Below, piece by piece: positions 12,617 through 22,486 of a DNA stretch of 38,416 nucleotides (position 1 is the stretch's first letter; the number at the start of each line of letters is the position of its first letter). Both the position numbers and the translations under genes were made by a program. The notes below the pieces were generated by a model. It had not been told where the DNA came from and did not search any database. It saw only the letters and a program-made list of their open reading frames with translations. Origin of the DNA: JACQPU01 sp039961715 (GTDB lineage Bacteria > Bacteroidota > Ignavibacteria > UBA10030); NCBI GenBank assembly GCA_039961715.1, contig JABRVW010000137.1:1-38416 (forward strand), in the 5' to 3' direction.

Positions 12617-13141
12617 ATGAAACGTTCGGAAAAAGAGGCGATCATCGCCGAGGTGAATGAGAAAGCCTCTCGCGCCTCCGCCATGTACTTCGCCGATTTC
12701 ACTGGTTTGACCGTCGCAGAAGAAACAGAACTGCGGAGGGAATTCCGGAAATCAGGCGTTGAGTATCGCGTGGTGAAGAACACCCTCGCGCGCAAGGCCC
12801 TGGAGAACGTCGCCGGCTGTGACCAGGTCGCCGACCGCCTCGCGGGTCCCACCGGGATCGCGTTCGGCTATGACGACGCGATCGTGCCTGCGAAGATCAT
12901 CAAGAAGTTTTCGGACCGGACCGGCAAGCTGAGCCTGAAGATCGCCGTGGTGGAGAAGCAAATGTTCGAGGGCTCCAGGCTCGATGAGCTCGCGAAACTG
13001 CCGTCGCGCAAGGAGCTGATCGCAGGCATCCTCGGTTCACTGCAGTCGCCCATCGCGGGCATCGCAGGCGCCGTGAACGCCGTCCTCCGCGATCTGGTCA
13101 GCGTCATCGACCAGGTGGCGCAGAAGAAGCAGGCGGCCTGA
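12617..13141 (+). CDS. rplJ: Ribosomal protein L10
   Basis: 174 aa. N-terminal rRNA-binding domain ('SAMYFADFTGLTVAEETELR', 'VEYRVVKNTLARKAL', 'GPTGIAFGYDD') and a C-terminal helix that holds L7/L12 dimers ('IAGIAGAVNAVLRDLVSVID'). It anchors the stalk. AAAGGTG precedes the ATG. The preceding 89 nt can fold as an L10 leader, and rplL follows after 32 bp. Confidence 0.96.
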   Translation: MKRSEKEAIIAEVNEKASRASAMYFADFTGLTVAEETELRREFRKSGVEYRVVKNTLARKALENVAGCDQVADRLAGPTGIAFGYDDAIVPAKIIKKFSDRTGKLSLKIAVVEKQMFEGSRLDELAKLPSRKELIAGILGSLQSPIAGIAGAVNAVLRDLVSVIDQVAQKKQAA

Positions 13142-13173
13142 ACGCAACCATTTTTCTTTCAAAGGAGAACACC

Positions 13174-13554
13174 ATGTCTGTCGTAAATGAGATCGTTGAC
13201 AAAATTGAAAAACTGACGCTCCTCGAGGCTGCGGAGCTGAAGAAAGCGTTGGAGGAAAAGTTTGGCGTCACGGCGGCGGCCCCGGTTGTCATGGCCGGCG
13301 CCATGCCCGCGGCCGGTGGTGGGGCGGCGCCAGCCGAGGAGAAGACCGAGTTCACGGTTGAGCTGAAGTCCAGCGGTGCTCAGAAGATCAACGTCATCAA
13401 GGTGGTCCGCGCCGCAACCGGACTCGGCCTCAAGGAGGCCAAGGACCTTGTGGACGGCGCCCCAAAGGTCGTCAAGGAGGGTCTCTCCAAAGCCGACGCC
13501 GAGAAGCTGAAGAAGGAACTCGAAGAGGCAGGCGCTACCGTCGAGCTGAAGTAA
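13174..13554 (+). CDS. rplL: Ribosomal protein L7/L12
   Basis: 126 aa. N-terminal dimerisation helix ('EIVDKIEKLTLLEAAELKKA'), an Ala/Gly/Pro-rich hinge (about 33-55) and the C-terminal factor-binding domain ('KINVIKVVRAATGLGLKEAK', 'LVDGAPKVVKEGLSKADAEK'). It is the multicopy stalk protein that recruits translational GTPases, including the EF-G and EF-Tu encoded further right. AAAGGAG lies just before the ATG. Confidence 0.97.
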   Translation: MSVVNEIVDKIEKLTLLEAAELKKALEEKFGVTAAAPVVMAGAMPAAGGGAAPAEEKTEFTVELKSSGAQKINVIKVVRAATGLGLKEAKDLVDGAPKVVKEGLSKADAEKLKKELEEAGATVELK

Positions 13555-13631
13555 GGGACGGTTCGATCGCCGGAACTTGTTGCCTTCGTGCACGGTTGTA
13601 CAAACGGGTTCCTCCAAAAGCCCGCGTGTCC

Positions 13632-13666
13632 AAGCCGATGATCCGCCCAAGGGCGGTCATCGGCTT
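13632..13666 (+). promoter_or_regulatory. Long hairpin between rplL and rpoB (attenuator or processing site)
   Basis: AAGCCGATGA (13632-13641) pairs with TCATCGGCTT (13657-13666), and CCGCCC (13643-13648) with GGGCGG (13651-13656), giving 16 bp with one bulged T. No T-run follows, so it is not a full terminator. In E. coli the same junction holds an attenuator and an RNase III site that sets the lower level of rpoBC expression; a similar role is inferred. Confidence 0.65.
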
Positions 13667-13780
13667 ACGCCGGATTCACAGGACCCTTGAGGAACCCGCA
13701 TCGACGATCGTTCCGGCATTGAACATTCCCACCCACGTTTTCTGCAGCGGTTTGAAATCAAATCAAAAGGAGTGGTTGAC

Positions 13781-16700
13781 TTGAAGAACCAATCCAATGG
13801 AACCGGCCGGATTTCCTTCGGCCGTATTCCGTCTGTTGTCGAAATCCCCGATCTCCTGAACGTCCAGATCGATTCCTTCAACAAATTCCTTCAGGCGGAT
13901 GTCCCCCCCCACCGAAGGAAGAAGTTGGGTCTCCAGCAGGTGTTTGAGGCCAATTTTCCCATCACGGACGCGCGCGAGAATTTTCTCCTGGAGTTTGTCG
14001 AATACTACGTGGAGAAACCCAAATACTCCGTGGTGGAGTGTCAGGAACGAGGGCTTACCTATGCCGTTCCGCTCAAGGCGAAGCTCCGGCTCTCTGCCAA
14101 GAAGGAAGACAGCAACGAATTCTCGGATACGGTTGAGCAGGAGGTCTACCTGGGAAACCTTCCCGCTATGACCTATCGCGGCACGTTCATTATCAACGGG
14201 GCCGAGAGGGTTGTGGTCAGCCAGCTCCACCGCTCGCCGGGTGTGTTCTTCTCGGAATCCGTCCATCCGAACGGAACGATGATGTATTCCGCGCGGATCA
14301 TTCCGTTCCGCGGGTCCTGGGTCGAGTTTTCGACGGACATCAACAACGTGATGTACGCCTATATCGACCTCAAGAAGAAATTTCCCGTCACGACGCTCCT
14401 GCGCGCCCTTGGGTACTCGTCGGACGACGCAATTCTCGAGCTCTTCGATGTCGTGGAAGAGGTCGATACGAACAAGGTCAACCTGAAGGACTACGTCGGA
14501 CGAACCATCTGCAGCGACGTCTTCGACAAGAAGACGGGCGAGGTGTTCATCAACAAGGACGCCAAACTGACCGAAGAGCACCTCAAGCAGATCAAGAAAG
14601 CCGAAATCCGCAAGATCCGGTTCCTCAAGTCCGAAGACGCCAGCGAGGTGTCGGTCATCGCCAATACGATCATGCGCGACTCGGCGCGTTCAGAAGAGGA
14701 TGCCCTCGAAGCCATCTATCGTCAGCTCCGCTCGGGGGACGCGCCGGATCTGGACACGGCCAAGAACCTCATCGATCGTCTGTTCTTCAATCCCAAGCGC
14801 TATGACCTCGGCGATGTAGGCCGGCACAGGCTGAACGCCAAGCTCGGACTGGAGATCCCCCAGGATGTGACAACCCTCACCAAAGAGGATATCATCGCCA
14901 TCGTGCGGTACCTGATCGATCTCCAGCAAGGGAAGAAGACCGTCGACGACATCGACCACCTGGGCAACCGCCGCGTTCGCACGGTGGGCGAACAGCTTGC
15001 CCAGCAGTTCAACATTGGGCTCTCGCGCATGACGAGAACGATCCGGGAGCGGATGAACCTGCGCGACAATGAGTCGCCAACGCCTCAGGATCTCGTGAAT
15101 GCACGGACCATCACAAGCGTCATCAACGCGTTCTTTGGTACTAACCAGCTTTCCCAGTTCATGGACCAGACAAATCCGCTGGCGGAAATGACCCATAAGC
15201 GGCGCGTCTCGGCGCTTGGGCCGGGCGGACTGACGCGTGAACGGGCAGGCTTCGAGGTCCGGGACGTGCACTATACCCACTACGGCCGCCTCTGTCCGAT
15301 CGAGACTCCGGAAGGCCCGAACATCGGGCTGATCTCGTCCCTCTGCATTCATGCGCGCATCAACGATTTCGGATTCATTGAAACGCCCTATCGCCGGGTC
15401 AAAAACGGCAAGGTGTCCGAAGAGGTCGAGTATCTGACCGCCGAACGCGAGGACGAAGTCACGATCGCGCAGGCGAATGCTCCGATCGACGACAAGGGGC
15501 GCTTCGAGGAAGACCGGGTCAAGGCCCGCTACGAGAGCGATTATCCTGTGGTCGAGCCGGAGAAGGTTCAGTACATGGACGTCGCGCCGAACCAGATCGT
15601 CAGCGCAGCTGCCGCCCTCATCCCGTTCCTGGAACATGACGATGCCAACCGCGCCCTCATGGGCTCAAACATGCAGCGCCAGGCTGTGCCGCTCCTTCAG
15701 CCCCAGGCCCCGATCGTGGGAACCGGATTGGAGGAGAAGGTCGCGAGGGATTCGCGGACGCTGATCGTGGCCGAACGCAACGGAGTCGTTGAGTCGGTGA
15801 GCGCAGACGGCATCATCGTCCAGTACGACATCGATGAGAACAGCACGGAAGCGATCGTCAGCTTCGATGACAAGCGACGCGTGGAATACAAGCTCACGAA
15901 ATTCCTCAGGACAAACCAGGATACGTGCGTCAACCAGAAACCCGTGGTCCGGCCCGGCCAGAAATTCAAGCGGGGCGATGTGCTTGCGGACGGGTGCGCC
16001 ACCGATCAGGGCGACCTTGCTCTCGGCCGGAACGTTCTCGTGGCCTTCATGCCGTGGCGCGGATACAACTTCGAGGACGCCATTATCGTCAGCGAACGCC
16101 TTGTGGCCGAGGACGTCTTTACGTCCATCCACATCGAGGAGTTCGAACTGCAGGTGCGCGATACCAAGCGGGGCGAGGAAGAGCTGACGAGGGAGATTCC
16201 CAACGTGAGCGAAGAAGCCACGAAGGACCTCGACGAAAATGGCATCATCCGCGTGGGAGCCGAAGTGAACGAGGGCGACATCCTGATCGGCAAGATTACG
16301 CCAAAAGGCGAAACCGATCCGACGCCGGAAGAGAAGCTGTTGAAGGCGATCTTTGGAGACAAGGCCGGCGACGTCAAGGATGCATCGCTGAAGGCACCCC
16401 CGGGAATGAAGGGGATTGTCATTGCGACAAAGCTCTTCAGCAGGAAAAAGAAGGACACGGAGAGCAAGAAAGAGGACAAGCGAAAGCTGGAGGCTCTCGA
16501 TCGTTCGCGCAGGAGGGATGTGAAGGAACTGCAGGAAAAACTGGCCCGCAAGCTCGGGATGCTTTTGGACGGCGAGAAATCCACGGGGATCAGGGATACG
16601 GACGGAAACGTCGTCATTCGAAGCGCCACAACCCTGAGAGCGGATACATTCCTCGGCATGGACAATCTGGACAGCCTGGACTACAATCAGGACTGGGTGG

Positions 16701-17554
16701 AGGACAAACGCACGAACAGCGTCATCACCCGGGTCTATGAGAACTACCGCCAGAAGCTCACCGAAATTGAAGAGCTCTACCGTCACGAAAAAAACAAGAT
16801 CCAGCTGGGCGATGAGCTCGCGCCGGGCATCGTTCAACTCGCCAAGGTTTATGTAGCCAAGAAGCGAAAGCTGGCTGTGGGTGACAAGATGGCCGGTCGG
16901 CATGGTAACAAGGGTGTGGTCTCCACGGTTGTTCCCGTGGAGGATATGCCTTTCCTGGCCGATGGTACACCCGTGGATATCGTCCTGAATCCGCTCGGCG
17001 TTCCGTCCCGTATGAACCTCGGCCAGTTGTTCGAGGTGGCGCTAGGTTGGGCCGGCGCGAAGCTGGGTACAAAGTATTCCACGCCGATCTTTGACGGCGC
17101 GACATGGGAAGAAGTTCAGGAAGAGCTCCGGAAAGCCGGGCTGAGCGAGACCGCGAAGGCCGTTCTCTACGACGGCCGCACCGGCGAGCCTTTTGACCAG
17201 GAAGTGACCGTCGGATACCTCTACATGCTGAAACTCTCCCACCTTGTCGACGACAAGATCCACGCGCGCTCCATCGGGCCCTACTCGCTCATCACTCAAC
17301 AGCCGCTGGGCGGAAAAGCGCAATTCGGCGGCCAGCGGTTTGGGGAGATGGAGGTGTGGGCGCTCGAAGGTTACGGAGCAGCACACGTTCTCCAGGAGAT
17401 CCTGACCGTCAAGTCGGATGATGTCGTCGGACGGGCCAAGGTTTATGAGGCCCTCGTAAAGGGTGAAAACCTGCCGGAGCCCAACGTGCCGGAATCGTTC
17501 AACGTTCTGGTCCGTGAGCTGCAGGGCCTCGGCCTTGAAGTGAAGATTGAATGA
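13781..17554 (+). CDS. rpoB: RNA polymerase beta subunit
   Basis: 1257 aa from TTG 13781. AAAAGGAG (13765-13772) is 8 nt before this TTG, while an in-frame GTG at 13772 lies within that site and cannot use it. All main regions are recognisable: 'RIPSVVEIPDLL', 'RGSWVEFSTDINN', the rifampicin region near residues 456-475 ('QLSQFMDQTNPLAEMTHKRR', then VSALGPGGL), 'YGRLCPIETPEGPNIGLISS', and 'GDKMAGRHGNKGVVS' with the catalytic-centre lysines. Rifampicin-contact positions (Gln, Asp, His, Ser) match the sensitive consensus. The C-terminus ends 'FNVLVRELQGLGLEVKIE'. Forms the core enzyme with the beta' subunit 87 bp downstream. Confidence 0.97.
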   Translation: MKNQSNGTGRISFGRIPSVVEIPDLLNVQIDSFNKFLQADVPPHRRKKLGLQQVFEANFPITDARENFLLEFVEYYVEKPKYSVVECQERGLTYAVPLKAKLRLSAKKEDSNEFSDTVEQEVYLGNLPAMTYRGTFIINGAERVVVSQLHRSPGVFFSESVHPNGTMMYSARIIPFRGSWVEFSTDINNVMYAYIDLKKKFPVTTLLRALGYSSDDAILELFDVVEEVDTNKVNLKDYVGRTICSDVFDKKTGEVFINKDAKLTEEHLKQIKKAEIRKIRFLKSEDASEVSVIANTIMRDSARSEEDALEAIYRQLRSGDAPDLDTAKNLIDRLFFNPKRYDLGDVGRHRLNAKLGLEIPQDVTTLTKEDIIAIVRYLIDLQQGKKTVDDIDHLGNRRVRTVGEQLAQQFNIGLSRMTRTIRERMNLRDNESPTPQDLVNARTITSVINAFFGTNQLSQFMDQTNPLAEMTHKRRVSALGPGGLTRERAGFEVRDVHYTHYGRLCPIETPEGPNIGLISSLCIHARINDFGFIETPYRRVKNGKVSEEVEYLTAEREDEVTIAQANAPIDDKGRFEEDRVKARYESDYPVVEPEKVQYMDVAPNQIVSAAAALIPFLEHDDANRALMGSNMQRQAVPLLQPQAPIVGTGLEEKVARDSRTLIVAERNGVVESVSADGIIVQYDIDENSTEAIVSFDDKRRVEYKLTKFLRTNQDTCVNQKPVVRPGQKFKRGDVLADGCATDQGDLALGRNVLVAFMPWRGYNFEDAIIVSERLVAEDVFTSIHIEEFELQVRDTKRGEEELTREIPNVSEEATKDLDENGIIRVGAEVNEGDILIGKITPKGETDPTPEEKLLKAIFGDKAGDVKDASLKAPPGMKGIVIATKLFSRKKKDTESKKEDKRKLEALDRSRRRDVKELQEKLARKLGMLLDGEKSTGIRDTDGNVVIRSATTLRADTFLGMDNLDSLDYNQDWVEDKRTNSVITRVYENYRQKLTEIEELYRHEKNKIQLGDELAPGIVQLAKVYVAKKRKLAVGDKMAGRHGNKGVVSTVVPVEDMPFLADGTPVDIVLNPLGVPSRMNLGQLFEVALGWAGAKLGTKYSTPIFDGATWEEVQEELRKAGLSETAKAVLYDGRTGEPFDQEVTVGYLYMLKLSHLVDDKIHARSIGPYSLITQQPLGGKAQFGGQRFGEMEVWALEGYGAAHVLQEILTVKSDDVVGRAKVYEALVKGENLPEPNVPESFNVLVRELQGLGLEVKIE

Positions 17555-17641
17555 CGGGAATCTCCCCCTGTCCGTCCCCCCAATGGGGTTGTAGACCCGC
17601 CCCGGCGGGGAATACTCAAAGTGTCTATTGGAGGAATTCCA

Positions 17642-20600
17642 ATGCCTTTTCAAGTAACTGACGCAAATGCAAAGCGCGCCTTTGCCCGGATGACGGTCAG
17701 TCTGGCCTCTCCGGACATGATCCTGTCGCGGTCCCACGGCGAAGTGACCAAGCCCGAGACGATCAACTATCGTTCGTTCCGTCCCGAGAAGGATGGGTTG
17801 TTCTGCGAGAAGATCTTCGGGCCGGTGCGCGACTGGGAATGTCATTGCGGAAAATACAAGAGGATTCGTTACAAGGGCATCACGTGCGACCGGTGCGGCG
17901 TGGAGGTTACGCAGAAGAGCGTCCGGCGCGAGCGGATGGGACACATCTCGCTTGCTGTGCCCGTCGTGCATATCTGGTACTTCCGCTCGCTTCCGAGCAA
18001 AATCGGCTATGTGCTCGGCCTCTCGACAAAGGAACTCGAAAAGATTATCTATTACGAATCGTACGTCGTGATCAATCCCGGCACGACCGGTCTTGAGAAG
18101 ATGGACCTCATCACGGAAGATCAGTACCTGGAGATTCTTCAGAGCCTTCCGGAGGAAAATGCCGCGCTGGACGAGGCAGACCCGAAGAAGTTCATCGCCA
18201 AGATGGGCGGGGAAGCGGTGAAGGACCTGCTCCGGCGCGTGAATACCGAGGAGATCGCCGTTCAGCTGAGGGAAGAAATAAGCGAAGAGACCTCGGTGCA
18301 GAAGAAGACTGAGGCCTTGAAACGGCTCCGGGTCATCGAAGCGTTCCGCCGCAGTGAAGCCAACGCGCCGAACAAGCCCGAATGGATGGTGCTGGACGTG
18401 ATTCCCGTGATCCCGCCCGAACTCCGTCCCCTCGTGCCCCTCGAGGGCGGGCGGTTTGCAACATCGGATTTGAACGACCTGTACCGGCGCGTGATCATCC
18501 GGAACAACCGCCTCAAGAGACTTATCGAGATCAAAGCCCCCGAGGTCATTCTGCGCAACGAGAAGCGCATGCTCCAGGAGGCGGTGGATTCGCTGTTCGA
18601 CAACTCGCGGCGCGTCAACGCTGTGCGCAGCGACAATAACCGCGCGCTGAAGTCGCTGTCCGACATGCTCAAGGGAAAGCACGGCCGATTCCGCCAAAAC
18701 CTGCTCGGCAAGCGTGTCGACTACTCAGGGCGGTCGGTGATCGTGGTCGGACCGGAACTGAAACTGCACGAATGTGGCCTGCCGAAGGACATGGCGGTGG
18801 AGCTCTTCAAGCCGCACATCATTCGCAAGCTCATCGAACGCGGTCTTGTGAAGACGGTGAAGAGCGCGAAGAAGATGGTGGAAAAGAAGGGAGCGGAAGT
18901 CTGGGACATCCTCGATCACATCATCGACGGACATCCGGTTCTCCTGAACCGCGCCCCCACGCTCCACCGGCTGGGCATTCAGGCGTTTCAACCCGTGCTG
19001 GTCGAGGGAAAGGCCATCCGCATTCACCCGATGGTCTGCACGGCGTTCAACGCGGACTTCGACGGCGACCAGATGGCGGTCCACGTGCCGCTGTCGTACG
19101 AGGCTCAGCTCGAGGCAAGAATTCTGATGCTGTCGAGCCATAATATCCTCTCGCCCGCCAACGGCGCCCCCATTGTGACGCCGACACAGGACCAGGTGCT
19201 GGGTTGCTACTACCTGACCAAGTCGCGCGAAGGCGACCGCGGCGAAGGAATGATGTTTGCCAGCCCGGCCGAAGCCCGGATCGCGTACGATCAAGGCAGA
19301 GTCGGCCTCCATGCGAGGATCAAAGTCCGCATCGACGGAAAGCTGATTGAAACGACCACGGGAAGGATCATCTTCAACGAGATCGTCCCGAAGGGGCTTC
19401 CGTTCATCAATGAGCTCCTGAACAAGAAGCGGCTGGTTCAGATCATTGCCACGGTGTTCCGCCGCGCCGGCACTGTGGAAACCGCCATGTTCCTCGACAA
19501 TCTGAAGAACCTCGGGTTCAATTCCGCTACCCGCGGCGGCCTTTCAGTCTCTATTACCGATGTCACGATTCCAAAGGAGAAGTACGACATCGTGGCGAAG
19601 GCCCAGAAGGACGTCGAGGCGGTGGAGAACCAGTACTACCGTGGATTCATTACGAACGGCGAACGGTACAACAAGGTCATCGATATCTGGACCCGCGCCA
19701 CCAACCGCATTGCTGAGCGCCTGTTTGACGAGCTTTCACACTCCCGGGAAGGATTCAACTCGCTTTACATGATGGTGGATTCCGGCGCCCGCGGATCCAA
19801 GGAACAGGTTCGTCAGCTCGCCGGCATGCGCGGTCTGATGGCAAAACCGCAGAAGAGCCTTTCAGGGGCCACAGGGGAGCTCATTGAGAACCCGATTGTG
19901 GCGAATTTCCGTGAAGGCCTGTCTATTCTGGAATACTTCATTTCCACGCACGGCGCACGCAAGGGCCTTGCCGACACCGCACTTAAAACGGCTGATGCCG
20001 GATACCTCACGCGACGATTGATTGACGTCGCGCAGGACGCAATCATCGCCGAAGATGACTGCGGTACAATCCTCGGCGTTCCGACAGGAGCGCTCAAGGA
20101 AGGCGAGGATATCAAGGAGCCTCTGACAGAACGCATCCTCGGCCGTGTGTCGGTGCACGATGTGGCCGACCCGATCTCCGGTGAGATTCTTGTCAAAGCC
20201 GGGGAGATCATCGATGAGGACAAGGCACAGAAGATCTCCGAAACCTCGATCGAAACCGTCGAGATCCGTTCCGTGCTCACCTGTGAAGCGAGGCGCGGAA
20301 TCTGCGCGAAGTGTTACGGACGGGACCTCACGACCGGCAAGCTGGTTGCGGCCGGAACCGCCGTGGGCGTCATCGCAGCCCAGTCCATCGGCGAACCGGG
20401 CACCCAGCTGACCCTCAGAACCTTCCATACAGGCGGCACGGCCAGCCTCATCGCATCACAGTCGCAGATCCTGTCCAAGTTCGATGGACGGGTGAAATAC
20501 GACGGGTTGAAATCCATCGAAACCGGAAGCGACGAGAGCAGGCATACGGTTGTGTCGGGAAGAAGCGGCATCATTAACATTCTCGACAAGGATAACCGGA

Positions 20601-21943
20601 TCCTCACGAAGTACGACGTCCCCTACGGTTCGACGTTGATGGTGAAGGATGGGCAGGAGGTCCAGCGCGGAGAACTCATCTACGAGTGGGATCCGTACAA
20701 CGCGGTTATCATCTCCGAGCACGGCGGAACGGTGCAGTACGTGGACCTGAAGGAAAGCGTGACTTACCGTGAGGAACCCGACGAGCAGACCGGCCACATC
20801 CAAAAGGTTGTGATCGACAGCAAGGAGCGCAACCTGATTCCTGCGATCACCATTGTCAACGCCAAAGGACAGAAGGTTGCGAACTATCCGATCCCGACAC
20901 GGGCGCATCTCATTGTCGATGATGGAGAACAGATCGAGGCCGGGACCGTGCTGGTCAAGATTCCGCGCGACATTGGAAAGACCAGGGACATCACCGGCGG
21001 CCTTCCGCGTGTGACGGAGCTGTTCGAGGCACGGCATCCTTCCGATCCCGCCATTGTGACGGAGATCGACGGAATCGTCAAGATCGGCCAGCCGAAACGC
21101 GGTTCGCGGGAAGTGTTCGTGGAAAGCCATGACGGGAAGGACAAGCGCACGTACATGATTCCGCTGGGACGGCACATCCTTGCCCAGGAGAATGACGTCG
21201 TCCGGGCCGGTGAACGGCTCTCGGCCGGAGCAATTGATCCGCATGACATCCTCCGCATCAAAGGCACGACCGCCGTGCAGGAATACCTCGTCAATGAGAT
21301 CCAGGAGGTCTACCGCATGCAGGGCGTGAAGATCAACGACAAGCACATCGAGATCATTGTGCGTCAGATGATGCAGAAGGAGCGAATCGTTGATCCGGGC
21401 GACACCTCGTACCTTGAAGGAGACAACGTGGATAAGGGCCGCCTGTACGACGAGAACGACAATGTGCGGGGCAAGGTGGTCGTCGTCAACAAGGGAGATT
21501 CGAAGTTCAAAATCGGCCAGGTGCTGACCAAGAAACAGGCCCGCGAGGTTAACGCGGATCTGAAGAAAAAAGGCAAGAAGCCCGCGGAGGTTCGCGATGC
21601 CCTGCCGGCCACCTCGGAGCCGATTCTGCTCGGCATCACCCAGGCTTCTCTGACCACCGACAGCTTCATTTCGGCGGCCTCATTCCAGGAAACAACCAAA
21701 GTCCTCACCGATGCCGCCATCGAAGCGAAGATTGATCCGCTCCTGGGCCTAAAGGAGAACGTGATCATGGGGCATCTGATCCCGGCCGGAACGGGCCAGA
21801 AGCAGTACCGCGACCTCCTGGTCACGCTAAAGGACGTGGAAGCCCCGGCGACCGTCGAGGCGGAGACAGACGAGGCCGTAGAAACGGGAGAAGAAGGGGA
21901 ACCGAAGAAAAAGAAGCGGAAAACCCGTCTAGCGGCATCCTGA
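17642..21943 (+). CDS. rpoC: RNA polymerase beta' subunit
   Basis: 1433 aa from ATG 17642; GGAGG at 17630-17634 selects this start over an upstream in-frame GTG at 17621. N-terminal zinc site C67, C69, C82, C85 ('CHCGKYKR', 'CDRCG'). The catalytic loop NADFDGDQ (D472, D474, D476) holds the Mg2+. A second zinc cluster lies near residue 881 ('CEARRGICAKCYGRD'). 'GEPGTQLTLRTFHTGG' is the trigger-loop region. The tail is acidic and then lysine-rich (EEGEPKKKKRKTR). A terminator-like hairpin follows the stop, so this gene ends its operon. Confidence 0.97.
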   Translation: MPFQVTDANAKRAFARMTVSLASPDMILSRSHGEVTKPETINYRSFRPEKDGLFCEKIFGPVRDWECHCGKYKRIRYKGITCDRCGVEVTQKSVRRERMGHISLAVPVVHIWYFRSLPSKIGYVLGLSTKELEKIIYYESYVVINPGTTGLEKMDLITEDQYLEILQSLPEENAALDEADPKKFIAKMGGEAVKDLLRRVNTEEIAVQLREEISEETSVQKKTEALKRLRVIEAFRRSEANAPNKPEWMVLDVIPVIPPELRPLVPLEGGRFATSDLNDLYRRVIIRNNRLKRLIEIKAPEVILRNEKRMLQEAVDSLFDNSRRVNAVRSDNNRALKSLSDMLKGKHGRFRQNLLGKRVDYSGRSVIVVGPELKLHECGLPKDMAVELFKPHIIRKLIERGLVKTVKSAKKMVEKKGAEVWDILDHIIDGHPVLLNRAPTLHRLGIQAFQPVLVEGKAIRIHPMVCTAFNADFDGDQMAVHVPLSYEAQLEARILMLSSHNILSPANGAPIVTPTQDQVLGCYYLTKSREGDRGEGMMFASPAEARIAYDQGRVGLHARIKVRIDGKLIETTTGRIIFNEIVPKGLPFINELLNKKRLVQIIATVFRRAGTVETAMFLDNLKNLGFNSATRGGLSVSITDVTIPKEKYDIVAKAQKDVEAVENQYYRGFITNGERYNKVIDIWTRATNRIAERLFDELSHSREGFNSLYMMVDSGARGSKEQVRQLAGMRGLMAKPQKSLSGATGELIENPIVANFREGLSILEYFISTHGARKGLADTALKTADAGYLTRRLIDVAQDAIIAEDDCGTILGVPTGALKEGEDIKEPLTERILGRVSVHDVADPISGEILVKAGEIIDEDKAQKISETSIETVEIRSVLTCEARRGICAKCYGRDLTTGKLVAAGTAVGVIAAQSIGEPGTQLTLRTFHTGGTASLIASQSQILSKFDGRVKYDGLKSIETGSDESRHTVVSGRSGIINILDKDNRILTKYDVPYGSTLMVKDGQEVQRGELIYEWDPYNAVIISEHGGTVQYVDLKESVTYREEPDEQTGHIQKVVIDSKERNLIPAITIVNAKGQKVANYPIPTRAHLIVDDGEQIEAGTVLVKIPRDIGKTRDITGGLPRVTELFEARHPSDPAIVTEIDGIVKIGQPKRGSREVFVESHDGKDKRTYMIPLGRHILAQENDVVRAGERLSAGAIDPHDILRIKGTTAVQEYLVNEIQEVYRMQGVKINDKHIEIIVRQMMQKERIVDPGDTSYLEGDNVDKGRLYDENDNVRGKVVVVNKGDSKFKIGQVLTKKQAREVNADLKKKGKKPAEVRDALPATSEPILLGITQASLTTDSFISAASFQETTKVLTDAAIEAKIDPLLGLKENVIMGHLIPAGTGQKQYRDLLVTLKDVEAPATVEAETDEAVETGEEGEPKKKKRKTRLAAS

Positions 21944-21964
21944 TCAGGCTTCAATCATGCGACC

Positions 21965-22010
21965 AAGCCTCCACTCTGAAGGCAAGGGTGGGGGCTTGTT
22001 GTTTGTTTTT
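21965..22010 (+). terminator. Rho-independent terminator after rpoC
   Basis: AAGCCTCCAC (21965-21974) pairs with GTGGGGGCTT (21988-21997) over 10 bp with one G-T pair, followed by the T-rich tract GTTGTTTGTTTTT (21998-22010). It separates rpoBC from the str operon. Confidence 0.75.
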
Positions 22011-22023
22011 AACCCGCCAACCG

Positions 22024-22054
22024 TTGACAATGTGACGGAAATACCGTACCTTTA
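22024..22054 (+). promoter_or_regulatory. Predicted str operon promoter
   Basis: TTGACA (22024-22029) and TACCTT (22047-22052) are 17 bp apart. Read as TTG-N20-TAnnTTTA it fits the Bacteroidota-type sigma-A consensus better than the E. coli -10 box. It lies directly after the rpoC terminator and ~50 nt before rpsL. A TATAAG at 22053 would need a 23-bp spacer and is less likely. Confidence 0.6.
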
Positions 22055-22102
22055 TAAGCTGTTTCAGCATTTTTTTCACGATTTGAACGGAGTTCCATCA
22101 GA

Positions 22103-22483
22103 GTGCCGACAATCAACCAGCTTGTGCGCAAAAGCCGTGAGCGGGTGCTGTGGAAAAGCAAATCTCCCGCGCTTGAATCATGCCCTCAGAAACGGGGCGT
22201 ATGCACGCGGGTGTACACCACAACGCCAAAGAAGCCGAATTCCGCTTTGAGGAAAGTGGCAAAGGTTCGTCTGACCAACAGCGAAGAGGTTATCGCTTAC
22301 ATTCCGGGAGAGGGACACAATCTTCAGGAACACTCGCTTGTGATGATCCGGGGGGGAAGGGTGAAGGATCTGCCGGGCGTCAGGTACCACATCATCCGTG
22401 GAACGTTGGATACGCAGGGCGTCCAGGATCGCAAGCAGGGGAGGTCAAAGTACGGAGCAAAGAAACCCAAGGCCGCAAACTAA
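22103..22483 (+). CDS. rpsL: Ribosomal protein S12
   Basis: 126 aa from GTG 22103. 'MPTINQLVRKSRERV', 'CPQKRGVCTRVYTTTPKKPN', 'GEGHNLQEHSLVMIRGGRVK' and 'DLPGVRYHIIRG' are near-invariant. The lysines at the streptomycin positions ('TPKKPNSALR' and 'GRVKDLPGVR') are wild type, so no target-site resistance is predicted. It acts in the decoding centre. First gene of the str operon; rpsG follows after 3 bp. Confidence 0.97.
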   Translation: MPTINQLVRKSRERVLWKSKSPALESCPQKRGVCTRVYTTTPKKPNSALRKVAKVRLTNSEEVIAYIPGEGHNLQEHSLVMIRGGRVKDLPGVRYHIIRGTLDTQGVQDRKQGRSKYGAKKPKAAN

Positions 22484-22486
22484 CTT

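Noticed and set aside
17042..18697. 551-codon open frame on the minus strand across the rpoB-rpoC junction
   Set aside because: Antisense shadow of two clearly real genes; no recognisable domain.
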